Notes: generated by a model from the letters alone, not told the origin. 64,000 nt of DNA from Tritrichomonas musculus (GCA_039105265.1 JAPFFF010000065.1:248001-312000); one strand, 5' to 3'. Shown: positions 1-8,243, numbered from the stretch's first letter. Numbers and translations are program-made.

Positions 1-459
1 GACAGCATCAAAGAACCCTCTTAAGTCCCCTTCCTCTGACACCCAATCAATAACATCAAAATTTGCTATCCATTTCCAAGTAGGCTCTTTTTCATATTCT
101 ACTTTGAGTTGGTCCTGGTAGAATTTATCAAGTAGTTCTTGAGTTAAAATAGGGTCGTTTATATTTCCTCCATGTAAAACAAAGTAGGATTTTTGAACTT
201 TAAATATAGTCACATTAAATTCTAATTTGCGTCTTCTCTTAATGATATGCGCTGAACGAACACCAACAATAGATTCCCCTTTGTTTGCAGTTGACCATTC
301 TGGTGGGAAATTAAACCAATACCTATTAAACTTAGCTTTATCATGTTGAGCATCCTCAAGGAAGTAGGCTGTTTCGATTGGAAGAGGTGTATTACCATCA
401 TTAACTATATTATCTCGATTAGGATATAAAGTGTTAACACTTGGTGGTAATTCCATTTC
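1..459 (-). CDS. Conserved Maverick protein, N-terminal part only
   Basis: Reading leftward from an ATG at 457-459, about 153 codons stay open and run off the window, so this is the N-terminal part. It begins MELPPSVNTLYPNRD. It shares with the 448-residue protein at 21889-23235 the motifs PLPIET, then FNRYWFNFPPEW against FNRIYFKYPAEW, then GESIVGVR against SEKIIGVR. The function of this family is not recognised. The position in a capsid-gene-rich element suggests a structural or accessory virion role, which is inference. It ends 21 bases before the protease gene on the same strand. Confidence 0.75.
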
Positions 460-480
460 GAGTTGAATAAAAAGTCTTTA

Positions 481-2049
481 TTAATATACAACACCTGTTT
501 CTAATTCATTGTTTTGAAGTTCTCGAAGTATTCTCTTTCTAATATCTGGTATATTGCGTTGTTTAAACTTACCATTTCCTTCATGCAAAAAGGTACGACA
601 AGATTCCATTAGAAACACTCCACAATCCTTGTTATTCCTTTGACTAGGTACATCATAATATTTTGCTTTTAACTTACCTGTTCCTGAAATATTGATCCAC
701 TTATTAAGTGTCTTTACCTCTGGTGCCATTGACTTATTCTCAGAGTCATAGCATTCGATTATTTTCTTTGGATATCGAACAATACATAAAACCCAATGTT
801 CTCCATCTGAGCAAATGGGGACAAATACTTTATCGAAATGTGTAAATGACTGTTTACCTGAGATAGGACTTTTCATCAGTTCATGTATTTTTTCCATATC
901 ATTAGTCTCATATGCCATAGAAAGGAGGGTATAAAATGCAGTAGGTACAACCAATATTTTCTTTTTATCAAACTCTGCTTCATTTTGACCAGGTTGTTTA
1001 TTCAATCTCTTTCCTTTGTTATATAGAAGTTTCAAGTAGTCATCAATAACATCTTCTTCTATATTTTCATCATTGACTAAACTCCTCCAATCATGAATTT
1101 TATGACGTCTTTGGTCTACTGTAAACTCTCCTGTCTTCTGTGGTGTCATACGGGGTTCTCTTGGAGGAGGACTAGTACCTCGAGAGGTATGTGATGATGG
1201 AAACTGTGGAGGGGGTGATGAAGGAGGAGGAGGTGGTGGAGGTGGAGGTGAATGAGGTGGTGGAGGTGGAGGTGAAGGTGAACGAGGTCGTTTTGATTTT
1301 TTCTTATGTTGTTTTGATTTTTTCTTAGGTCTATCATCCTCGTCTAAATTTGTACTACTTTGAAGTAAAAGTTGAATTCTGTTTTGATTCTGATCCCTTG
1401 TTGGTGGCTCAACATTTGTGGGTCGGTTCCTACCGATTTTCCTAAGGTTAAGATGATAATCATTTCGATTTAAAGTTGGAGGTCTGGGTAATGGAGCCAA
1501 TTCTGGTATATCATCTGTTTGAATACCTCTAGTTTTATATTCTTTCTTATCACTTTTCAATGTTCTTTCTTTCATCTGCTCTCTCAGTTCTCTAGCTGCT
1601 TGTTTTTCCTCCTCAGTCTTCATTCGAGATATCCTTATGTTGATAATATCATAATGTAATTTTATCTCTGTTAATATACCTTGATCTGATTCTTGGAGAG
1701 TATATTGATATGGCTTTAATACTGTTATGTAATGCCCATGTTCATCTTTATCATCTTGATTTTTCTTAATCGCAAACACACAACCTGAAAATTTTGCTTT
1801 TGGTCTCTCTCTCTTGAGTCTATTAGCAAATTCAAGTACGTCTTTAAAAGCTATACTAGTATTTAAATATGTCTCATATAATTTTTGTAGATTTATTTGA
1901 TTATTAGAGAACTTCCATATAGTTTGACCCAAACCTCTTGTTAATCTTGCAACATCTCTATCAACTAGTTTAGGTCGAAATTTAATAGTACCTTGTAATA
2001 GTTGTATTTTATTGTTAGGTTTTGTTTGTGTACCTACATCACTTGTCAT
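481..2049 (-). CDS. Maverick cysteine protease (Ulp1/adenain-like) with proline-rich extension
   Basis: 522 residues. The C-terminal ~170 residues carry the adenain/Ulp1 (C48-like) catalytic set: His418 in GEHWVL, Asp435 in CYDSEN, Gln470 in PSQRNN and Cys476 in DCGVF. In Polintons this protease is thought to mature virion proteins. The N-terminal ~330 residues are unusual: a globular region (1-140), a charged segment, a Lys-rich patch and a run of prolines with serines (about 255-295), then a linker. Stand-alone Polinton proteases are usually much shorter, near 200 residues. The start at 2049 is supported by the TTAAATG context shared with other Maverick genes. No protease was recognised in the right element, so this one may serve it. 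Confidence 0.85.
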   Translation of the reverse strand: MTSDVGTQTKPNNKIQLLQGTIKFRPKLVDRDVARLTRGLGQTIWKFSNNQINLQKLYETYLNTSIAFKDVLEFANRLKRERPKAKFSGCVFAIKKNQDDKDEHGHYITVLKPYQYTLQESDQGILTEIKLHYDIINIRISRMKTEEEKQAARELREQMKERTLKSDKKEYKTRGIQTDDIPELAPLPRPPTLNRNDYHLNLRKIGRNRPTNVEPPTRDQNQNRIQLLLQSSTNLDEDDRPKKKSKQHKKKSKRPRSPSPPPPPPHSPPPPPPPPPSSPPPQFPSSHTSRGTSPPPREPRMTPQKTGEFTVDQRRHKIHDWRSLVNDENIEEDVIDDYLKLLYNKGKRLNKQPGQNEAEFDKKKILVVPTAFYTLLSMAYETNDMEKIHELMKSPISGKQSFTHFDKVFVPICSDGEHWVLCIVRYPKKIIECYDSENKSMAPEVKTLNKWINISGTGKLKAKYYDVPSQRNNKDCGVFLMESCRTFLHEGNGKFKQRNIPDIRKRILRELQNNELETGVVY

Positions 2050-2090
2050 TTAAAAATCAAATAAAAGAAAGAAGAAGAAGATGTTGTTTA

Positions 2091-2330
2091 TTAATGAAGG
2101 TTATCAAGGCTGCTGTTGATATCATCAACGTTGACCTTCATATTTGCAAGGTCATCAATGACAGAATCGAGTTTTAAGGATAGCAGGTTGACCCTATTAA
2201 GAACCTCATCAAGTCGTTGGTGGAGTTGATCAATTTGGAGCAACATGTAAGTTTCAAGCTTTTGCTTTTCATCCATGATTTTAGCGTTGAGCATTTCAGT
2301 GGTCAATCGTATCTTCTTATCGATATTCAT
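2091..2330 (-). CDS. Small coiled-coil protein
   Basis: 79 residues from the ATG at 2328-2330; a longer frame would need a TTG. Almost the whole chain has heptad character (KLETYMLLQIDQLHQRLDEV and onward), with no Cys and no membrane segment. It lies between the protease and the small acidic gene. Coiled-coil proteins are common in Mavericks, but no specific role can be assigned. Confidence 0.6.
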   Translation of the reverse strand: MNIDKKIRLTTEMLNAKIMDEKQKLETYMLLQIDQLHQRLDEVLNRVNLLSLKLDSVIDDLANMKVNVDDINSSLDNLH

Positions 2331-2397
2331 CAAAGAAAAAAGTGAAATGACTAAATATTTTTCTATTGTTCATTTCATTTTTTTTATTTCTGTATAA

Positions 2398-2661
2398 ATG
2401 GCTTATTACATGACCATAAAAGAGCGTATGAATATCCTCTATAAAATAGTGTCTTACCTCTATGAATATAGATGTGAGACTAATGAGGGTGTATGTGGTA
2501 TTTTAATTAAAAAGATAAAAGAGTTAGCTGCTGAGTATTTCGAACCTGAAATTCTTAATGTAATTATGAAAGATGGTGATTTGGAATTTATAGACCAAAT
2601 AGAACATTTTGCCTTTGAGTTCTTAGAGTACCAAATATCTAATCTGCCCTCGCATTTATAA
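2398..2661 (+). CDS. Small acidic Maverick protein, paralogue of 8022-8243
   Basis: 87 residues, starting in the context TATAAATG. The stretch LAAEYFEPEILNVIM followed by DGDLEFIDQIEHF aligns with LANEYYEPEFLEYMM and DGDFIDTLEEF of the 73-residue protein at 8022-8243, so the two are homologous. Helical and acidic, function unknown. Its 3' end overlaps the 3' end of the convergent HNH gene by 23 bases. Having a homologue in each block is one argument that two elements are joined here. Confidence 0.7.
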   Translation: MAYYMTIKERMNILYKIVSYLYEYRCETNEGVCGILIKKIKELAAEYFEPEILNVIMKDGDLEFIDQIEHFAFEFLEYQISNLPSHL

Positions 2662-2974
2662 TTTTGGGCATATCCCTGTTATAGTTACTATCAGTTGGGG
2701 TTACCCATCTTAAGTTGCTTAGATGGTAGTCAGCCCTATTCCTATTGATATGGTCTACCTCTATTTTATGTTGTGGGTCATCATTAGGTATGAACTGTCT
2801 TGCTATAAGTACATGTTTCAAGTAGTAGTCGCCATTTAGACATACACGTATATACCCCTTTATATGTTTTGCATCTTTGCATATAAAATGATTACTCTTA
2901 CGTCTTATAGTAAAGGGGTACCTATTCAGTATCTCATAGTCGTTAGTAAAGCCTTTGAGTGGTACAAATGACAT
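2639..2974 (-). CDS. HNH homing-type endonuclease
   Basis: 111 residues. The N-terminal part (NDYEILNRYPFTIRRK) resembles the NUMOD4 DNA-binding motif. The C-terminal half has the HNH core: EVDHINRNRADYHLSNLRWV, the pattern of phage and intron free-standing homing nucleases (HNH_3 type). Such enzymes nick or cut DNA and promote their own spread. The start context is GTAAATG. It sits at the edge of the left block, beside the G-rich junction, where a cutting enzyme could have stimulated recombination (inference). Not a standard Polinton gene. Confidence 0.8.
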   Translation of the reverse strand: MSFVPLKGFTNDYEILNRYPFTIRRKSNHFICKDAKHIKGYIRVCLNGDYYLKHVLIARQFIPNDDPQHKIEVDHINRNRADYHLSNLRWVTPTDSNYNRDMPKIINARAD

Positions 2975-3007
2975 TTACATATAGAAAGAAATAGGTACGA
3001 GATTCTC

Positions 3008-3140
3008 GGGGCAGGTACCTGTGCCGTTTCATAGATGGGCGGTTGTGGGGTGGGGTACCTGGGCCGTTTCATTGATGGTAGGCGTTGAGGTGGGTGGGTG
3101 GGAATTAGGGGTGGGGCCCCTGTGCCGTTTCTTTGATGGG
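3008..3140. repeat. Three imperfect G-rich repeats at the block junction
   Basis: A unit containing GTGCCGTTTC (or GGGCCGTTTC) followed by TTGATGG or ATAGATGG occurs at about 3021, 3061 and 3122, separated by G-rich spacers. It is locally much richer in G than any neighbouring DNA. It lies exactly between the left gene block and the polymerase gene, where a left terminal repeat would be expected. Confidence 0.7.
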
Positions 3141-3163
3141 GAGCAGTAGTGAGAACAAGAATA

Positions 3164-3230
3164 TTTTTTTCTTTTCTTTTCTTTTTTCTTTTTTTCTTTT
3201 TTCTTTTTTTCTTTTTTTCTTTTTTCTTTT
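3164..3230 (+). repeat. Polypyrimidine tract (TTTTTTC repeats)
   Basis: About 67 bases of T and C only, roughly T4-7 C repeated. It keeps a reading frame open by chance upstream of the polymerase start. It is followed at 3232-3290 by a short nested hairpin, with arms ACGAGT/ACTCGT outside and TGGGG/CCCCA inside. Role unknown; it could be a replication or promoter-proximal structure. Confidence 0.75.
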
Positions 3231-3316
3231 ATGACGAGTTCGTGTTGACGCGTGGGGTGCCAGCCCCAGCGGAAACCGACTCGTATATACTACTGCTGTT
3301 ATATAAAGATCACTTC

Positions 3317-5743
3317 ATGATTGATCATAACGAATTACTACCAATAACGAAGTTCTATATCGAACACAAAGATGAGATCGACATGTTATATCCAGATATG
3401 AACATTCAACAACGATTTCGTATTCGTGATATCACTAATAAAGGTACACCTATGTTAGAACCAGATGATTGGACTGGAACTGAACTCACCACAGTTATTA
3501 AAACTATGTTCGAACATGGATGTTTCAGAGAGATCAATCAATGTGAACAGGGTATACTCGATACATGTGAGTTCGATAATCATTTGAATGACTACGTTAG
3601 TCTCAGTTATGATGAAGAATCATGTTGTAGACTTGAATCGGCTGACACTAAGAAGATAACTGAATGGTCTCATATCTATTACGCTGATTACGAAACTGAT
3701 GTAACTGTATCTCCACATCGACCATATCTGATTTGTCTCTGTGATGACAAACGTTTTGAATCATTCACTGGATCTAATATCACATCGAGATTCTTGAACT
3801 CACTGAAGAGTAACTCATTAACGTACTTCCACAACTTAAAATACGATGGGTGTTTCTTCATCCATGAACCAGATTGGGAGACTCAAATAACTCAACGAAG
3901 TGGAACTCTGTTACAAGTCGTTATGGATCAATATAAATGGATCCAAGTTATCGATCCAAAGACTAAGAAACCAGTTACCGATCCGAAAACCAATGAACCA
4001 AAGATGAAGAAGATACGATCTAAACATTTAACATTCCGTAACAGCTATTCGATTATACCAGCTCCATTATGTGACTTCGATAGCATGTTCAATCTAAAGG
4101 TTCACAAAGAGATCATCGCTTATCGAATCTACACTGAAAAGAATCTCAAACGAAAGACTATACCATTCGATGAATTCTATGATCAATACGTTAACGAAAA
4201 CATCGATAAGAAGACAGTAGACGAACTCGAACAAGATCGTAATCAGTTGATTCGAAACGCTAAGTTCGCTAAATCATACGATGAAGCTGAAGAAACAATC
4301 GATATCATGAAGTACGCTACATTCTATTGTAAATTAGACTGTATTACGTTGATGGATGGGATGACGAAGTTCAATAACGATTTAGCTGAAGTGTTCACCA
4401 AAACCGATAAACCATGGATTGGTATTCATCAATTCATATCTATCTCAGCTGTTGGTTATGATTTCGCTCGTATATATGGTTGTTTCGATGGATGTTATCT
4501 ATTAAGTGGTAAACCACAGAACTTCATCCAACGTTGTGTCAGTGGTGGTCGTACAATGACTGCTAATAACGAAAAACAGTACATCGTTGATCGTATCCAA
4601 GATTTCGACGCTGTTAGTCTATATCCATCATCTATGTCAATTATGGATGGAGTCGCTAAAGGTAGACCAAAGGTGATTCCAGATGATTGTACTCATGAAC
4701 AGTTAATGAATTACGATACATTCTTTATCGAAGTCAACATCAACAAATTATCGTGTAAGTCCAATCGTCCGTATAAGTTCGGTCATGTATTCAAACATAA
4801 CGACAAAGGTTCGAAGATCTTCTGTAATGAAACAGTCGATCATTACTACGTCGATAAGATCACCTTAATGGATTTAATCGAATTCTATGATATTGATTAC
4901 GAACTCATCCGTGGATACTATTTCGATGAAGGTTTCAACAACAAGATCAATGAGTTCATCAAAACGTTATTCGATCTAAGATTGAAGTATAAGAATGAAC
5001 ATAATCCATTGGAGAAGACGATTAAACTGTTGTTGAACTCCATCTACGGTAAATCAATATTGAAACCAATGAATGATGAAATCAAAGTCGTCAACAAGAA
5101 GAATCTTATATCATATATCTATCGTAACTATAACTTTATCAAAGAAGTATCATTCAATGATTCAACTAAATGTTTCGTTAAGAAGATCAAACCAATCAAC
5201 AATCACTTCAATCTTCCACAGTTTGGAGCTTCTGTGTTATCGTGGAGTAAACACATCATGAATCAAGTGATGTCAACAGCTGAACAACACGGAATCGATT
5301 TGTATTACCAAGATTGTGACAGTATGCACTTGAAAGAGTGTGATGTTGACAGACTAGCTATGTTATATAAAGAAAAGTATGGTAAAGAGTTGATCGGTAA
5401 ACAGATGACACAGTTTCATTGTGATTTCGATTCATTTCCAGGTGCTGTCGGTAATATTCATTCACGAAAGTTGATCGCTCTCGGTAAGAAATCATATCTC
5501 GATATATTAGAAGATGAAGTCGGAAACACTGGTTATCATATTAGGTGTAAAGGGGTTCCAAAACAGTGTATACTCAACAAATGTAAACGTATGAATATTA
5601 CAGTTGAAGAGTTATACGAACGATTATACAATGGTGAAGCTATCACATTTGATCTCACTGATGGAACCAACTGTTTTCATAAGACGAAGTGTTTCCAACA
5701 AATCACATTACCACAGTTCTATCGAACCGTTCAATTCAAATGA
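3317..5743 (+). CDS. polB: Protein-primed family B DNA polymerase
   Basis: 808 residues from the ATG at 3317; the open frame further upstream is the pyrimidine tract and is not credible protein. It replicates the element. Exonuclease motifs: Exo I YADYETD with Asp124 and Glu126, Exo II FHNLKYDG, Exo III YCKLD. Polymerase motifs: A DFDAVSLYPSSM (from 429), B IKLLLNSIYGK (569-579), C YQDCDSM (Asp666 and Asp668), then KKSYLD. The layout and the split palm match protein-primed polymerases of Polintons. The motif C centre is DCDS rather than the common DTDS. It is the first gene of a rightward cluster, 60 bases before the next gene. Confidence 0.95.
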   Translation: MIDHNELLPITKFYIEHKDEIDMLYPDMNIQQRFRIRDITNKGTPMLEPDDWTGTELTTVIKTMFEHGCFREINQCEQGILDTCEFDNHLNDYVSLSYDEESCCRLESADTKKITEWSHIYYADYETDVTVSPHRPYLICLCDDKRFESFTGSNITSRFLNSLKSNSLTYFHNLKYDGCFFIHEPDWETQITQRSGTLLQVVMDQYKWIQVIDPKTKKPVTDPKTNEPKMKKIRSKHLTFRNSYSIIPAPLCDFDSMFNLKVHKEIIAYRIYTEKNLKRKTIPFDEFYDQYVNENIDKKTVDELEQDRNQLIRNAKFAKSYDEAEETIDIMKYATFYCKLDCITLMDGMTKFNNDLAEVFTKTDKPWIGIHQFISISAVGYDFARIYGCFDGCYLLSGKPQNFIQRCVSGGRTMTANNEKQYIVDRIQDFDAVSLYPSSMSIMDGVAKGRPKVIPDDCTHEQLMNYDTFFIEVNINKLSCKSNRPYKFGHVFKHNDKGSKIFCNETVDHYYVDKITLMDLIEFYDIDYELIRGYYFDEGFNNKINEFIKTLFDLRLKYKNEHNPLEKTIKLLLNSIYGKSILKPMNDEIKVVNKKNLISYIYRNYNFIKEVSFNDSTKCFVKKIKPINNHFNLPQFGASVLSWSKHIMNQVMSTAEQHGIDLYYQDCDSMHLKECDVDRLAMLYKEKYGKELIGKQMTQFHCDFDSFPGAVGNIHSRKLIALGKKSYLDILEDEVGNTGYHIRCKGVPKQCILNKCKRMNITVEELYERLYNGEAITFDLTDGTNCFHKTKCFQQITLPQFYRTVQFK

Positions 5744-5803
5744 ACAATCATCGTCACCGGATCACATCATTGGATTTGAATCTACTATTTTTATTCTATC
5801 GAA

Positions 5804-6268
5804 ATGTCTGTCGAAATCAAACCAACCGTCAAAAGCTTCGTCGAAACCATTCATCCAATCAACACTGATAAACTCTACGTGTATCTCGATAGTAAGATCT
5901 ATCCAAACGAGTTCGGTATCAGTGTTCGTCCATTACTCGTCAAATACGGATCAACTGTTATAGACATGTCCAAGATGATCGATATGTTTGGTAAGGTTCC
6001 ATACATCACCGTGAAAGAGAATCGTTTTCGATCAGTATATAGAGATCCAATGTTGATGACAATCGATTTGAAACCAAAACAATACAAAGACAACAATTAT
6101 TATCAATACTTCATCGATAAACTATGTTTACACTCCGAATTGAAGAGATATGAAGTGATCTACAACAAAGCTCATAAAGTCATCAGTGAATATAAACAAA
6201 CGATCACTAAGAGTCAATCAGTTGATGATTTCCGTGAGATTGATAAAGATGACGATGAACCAATCTAA
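5804..6268 (+). CDS. Unknown Maverick protein, acidic tail
   Basis: 154 residues, not recognised. Mixed alpha/beta character, with an acidic end (DDFREIDKDDDEPI) and no membrane segment. Its ATG lies behind TATTTTTATTCTATCGAA, the box-plus-AAATG arrangement seen at other genes of this element. It directly follows the polymerase on the same strand. A replication accessory role is possible only by position. Confidence 0.7.
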   Translation: MSVEIKPTVKSFVETIHPINTDKLYVYLDSKIYPNEFGISVRPLLVKYGSTVIDMSKMIDMFGKVPYITVKENRFRSVYRDPMLMTIDLKPKQYKDNNYYQYFIDKLCLHSELKRYEVIYNKAHKVISEYKQTITKSQSVDDFREIDKDDDEPI

Positions 6269-6307
6269 ATGGATTCATTCTATTTTTGATCCAAAAAGAT
6301 GACTTTT

Positions 6308-6429
6308 CATGAAATATATCGTTCACAGTCACTCATAAACGATCAGAATCACTCATGAACCACATCAATAGTTAACTAGTTAGATCTCACTAGATATCTA
6401 ACTGATATTCTAACTATATGATTTCGATA
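6308..6429 (+). repeat. Intergenic arm, left copy of cassette 1 (core type A)
   Basis: Outer motif CGATCAGAATCACTCATGAA at about 6340-6359, a core rich in CTAAC/GTTAG repeats (core A), then inner motif GATTTCGATAC. The reverse complement of 7521-7613 matches it over about 90 bases, at roughly 85 percent identity by eye. The outer flank (6308-6340) also matches, inverted, the flank at 16940-16976. Confidence 0.85.
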
Positions 6430-6527
6430 CTATTTTGATCCATTTTCGATACATTTCGACCATCATAACACGTTCACCAGAAACGCTATCAATCACATTC
6501 TAATCAATTATTTTATCGCTAATTCAA

Positions 6528-7505
6528 ATGATCGCTGAAACATCAACAACAATCAACGGACTTGACTTCGCTGATGAATCATCACGTAAGTTACTCTTCA
6601 ACCCATCACTCATGATCATCGGAACTGAACAGATCATGGAGAAGTACAATACCAACTCCAATAACGATCAATTGAAAGAGTGGTATACTAAACGATCACA
6701 GATCAAAAACGAACTCTTCAACAGAACACTCGATACGAAGTGTACTCGTGATAGAAACACTAAGAGTGTTGAAGATGTAGTCAATGTGTTCAATTCAATA
6801 CCATCTCTGTTGTCATTTGCGAGATCCAAACCGATTATTCCAGAGTTCGATGAGATCCTTGTTAAACCAACTGATACAGCTGAGATCAAAAAGTTCATTC
6901 GTAAAGTCAACTATGAGATGATTGGTTATCATTGTAATCATAAAGTGATGAACGAACAGTGTGATCAAGTGTTCAAAAACATATCCGATCTATATCACAG
7001 TAAAGAGTATGTTGAGTATGAGTCATTCATTGATAGACTCTCAAAATTGATACATCAGATCCGATCGAAAGATAGTTATGGTAAAGACTTTCATGATGGT
7101 GAACTATATTACATACCATTGAATCATGAGATTAAACACATCATCGATAACGTCATCAAGATGAATGGATCCATAACAGCTTATAACGCTAAGACCAATC
7201 CTGAATGTAGCCGATGTAAATCAACTGTACGTAAATACGAGTACTCATTACGTGAGATTGAACGTATGAGATCAGAGATTCAACAAATCATATCTAAACC
7301 GGCTGAGTCCAAATACGATATCAGAGAGTTTCTGATGAAGAACTATCAAACCGTTGATAGAGTTCCGTTAAGAGATGTCAAAGATAGATACAAACAAGAG
7401 TTCAATGTGAGTCTCAAGTTCGCTGATTTAATCGAAAAGATCGAGTCAACGAAGCTATTCAAGATCACTAATGTAAGTAACATCAAGTACATGAATCGCC
7501 TATAA
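6528..7505 (+). CDS. Unknown cassette gene, Cys/His-containing, C-terminal winged-helix-like
   Basis: 325 residues, family not recognised. Visible features: a cluster HCNHKVMNEQC around residue 138, a CSRC pair near 228 that could bind metal, a predicted coiled coil just after it (KYEYSLREIERMRSEIQQII), and a C-terminal ~65 residues (YDIREFLMKNY to the end) that look like a winged-helix fold. A DNA-binding or regulatory role is inference. It is the only gene lying between the inverted arms at 6308-6429 and 7521-7613. It ends in TATAAATGAG then TTATTTTTGG, a tail repeated at the collapsed cassette at 16.8 kb. Confidence 0.7.
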   Translation: MIAETSTTINGLDFADESSRKLLFNPSLMIIGTEQIMEKYNTNSNNDQLKEWYTKRSQIKNELFNRTLDTKCTRDRNTKSVEDVVNVFNSIPSLLSFARSKPIIPEFDEILVKPTDTAEIKKFIRKVNYEMIGYHCNHKVMNEQCDQVFKNISDLYHSKEYVEYESFIDRLSKLIHQIRSKDSYGKDFHDGELYYIPLNHEIKHIIDNVIKMNGSITAYNAKTNPECSRCKSTVRKYEYSLREIERMRSEIQQIISKPAESKYDIREFLMKNYQTVDRVPLRDVKDRYKQEFNVSLKFADLIEKIESTKLFKITNVSNIKYMNRL

Positions 7506-7520
7506 ATGAGTTATTTTTGG

Positions 7521-7613
7521 ATCGAAATCGCATAGTTAGATTTATAGTTAGATATCTAGTGAGATCTAACTGTCTAACTTTTGAAGTGATTCATGAGTGA
7601 TTCTGATCATTAT
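7521..7613 (-). repeat. Intergenic arm, right copy of cassette 1 (core type A)
   Basis: Inverted partner of the arm at 6340-6429. Read on the minus strand it gives outer motif GATCAGAATCACTCATGAA, core A and inner motif GATTTCGATCC. Confidence 0.85.
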
Positions 7614-7704
7614 CGAACTCATCCGTCAACATTTATACGATACGAATCTACTGATTCATCCATCAACGTTCATGTTCAATACTAATATTTTATTTTCAAC
7701 GCAA

Positions 7705-7989
7705 ATGACTATCAATACCGACATCTTCAACGAAACAGACGTAATCAAATCATTACGATCCAAACAATCAGACGAATTAGTCACTGACGACAACGAACTA
7801 CTCGCTGATGAACCAACCACTCCATCCAAATCCAATCGTGGACGTAAACGTAAGTACGCTACTGATGAAGAGAGAATCATCGCTAGAAGATTACAACAAA
7901 AACAATACCGTGAACGAAAGAAACAAGAGTTAGCTGAGTTACGCGCGTTGAAAGCTCGTCTCGACGCTGAATCCAAATCAAACGAGTAA
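7705..7989 (+). CDS. AT-hook plus bZIP-like basic protein
   Basis: 94 residues from the ATG at 7705 (context CGCAAATG); an in-frame ATG at 7672 would add 11 residues. The N-terminal ~45 residues are acidic. They are followed by an AT-hook-like NRGRKRK and a basic stretch ARRLQQKQYRERKKQ that resembles the basic region of Yap-type bZIP factors. The invariant bZIP Asn is replaced by Arg. Only about two leucine heptads follow, so dimerisation is uncertain. It probably binds DNA in the nucleus, as an element-encoded regulator or genome-packing protein (inference). Confidence 0.65.
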   Translation: MTINTDIFNETDVIKSLRSKQSDELVTDDNELLADEPTTPSKSNRGRKRKYATDEERIIARRLQQKQYRERKKQELAELRALKARLDAESKSNE

Positions 7990-8021
7990 ATCCATTAACT
8001 ATATATTTTTGTGTTGAATAA

Positions 8022-8243
8022 ATGATTGATACATTACTGAATATCGCTATTAACATCAATCAATGGAGATTCGAAACTGATAAAACTAAACGACTGTTGA
8101 TCATGATCAATATAATACGATTAGCTAATGAATATTACGAACCAGAGTTTCTGGAATACATGATGGATGGTGACTTCATCGATACACTTGAAGAGTTTAC
8201 ATTGGAGTTCATCGATATGAAACTCAAAGGGATCATCCATTAA
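8022..8243 (+). CDS. Small acidic Maverick protein, paralogue of 2398-2661
   Basis: 73 residues, start in TTGAATAAATG behind TATATTTTTG. It shares LANEYYEPEFLEYMM and a DGDFIDTLEEF-like stretch with the 87-residue protein of the left block. Predicted all-helical. Its stop overlaps the end of the convergent 253-residue gene. Function unknown. Confidence 0.7.
   Translation: MIDTLLNIAININQWRFETDKTKRLLIMINIIRLANEYYEPEFLEYMMDGDFIDTLEEFTLEFIDMKLKGIIH

Larger units (their letters stand above)
1..2980. mobile_element. Left Maverick gene block (partial, runs off window)
   Basis: Tightly packed Maverick-type genes: a truncated conserved protein, protease, coiled-coil protein, small acidic protein and HNH endonuclease, with spacers of about 20 to 65 bases. 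Arg and Ile codon choice (more AGA/AGG, ATT/ATA) looks different from the element to the right, which favours CGT/CGA and ATC. Two of its genes have homologues in the right element: 1-459 with 21889-23235, and 2398-2661 with 8022-8243. I infer a second Maverick lineage, or a recombinant arm, rather than one simple element. Its outer end lies outside the window. Confidence 0.7.

Noticed and set aside
1146-1337. His/Leu-rich frame inside the protease gene
   Set aside because: Shadow of the Pro/Ser-coding region in another frame on the same strand.
3120-3160. GCAGTAGTGAGAAC as the left terminal repeat of the right element
   Set aside because: Only the first bases resemble AGTAGTAATACT; the following GGGGGCGATGG part is absent.
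3149-3316. Open frame continuing 56 codons upstream of the polymerase start
   Set aside because: It is mainly the pyrimidine tract read as Phe/Leu. The motif-bearing protein starts well at the ATG at 3317.
6300-7620. CRISPR-like repeat/spacer structure from repeated GATCAGAATCACTCATGAA motifs
   Set aside because: Copies are few, inverted and far apart; no regular spacing.
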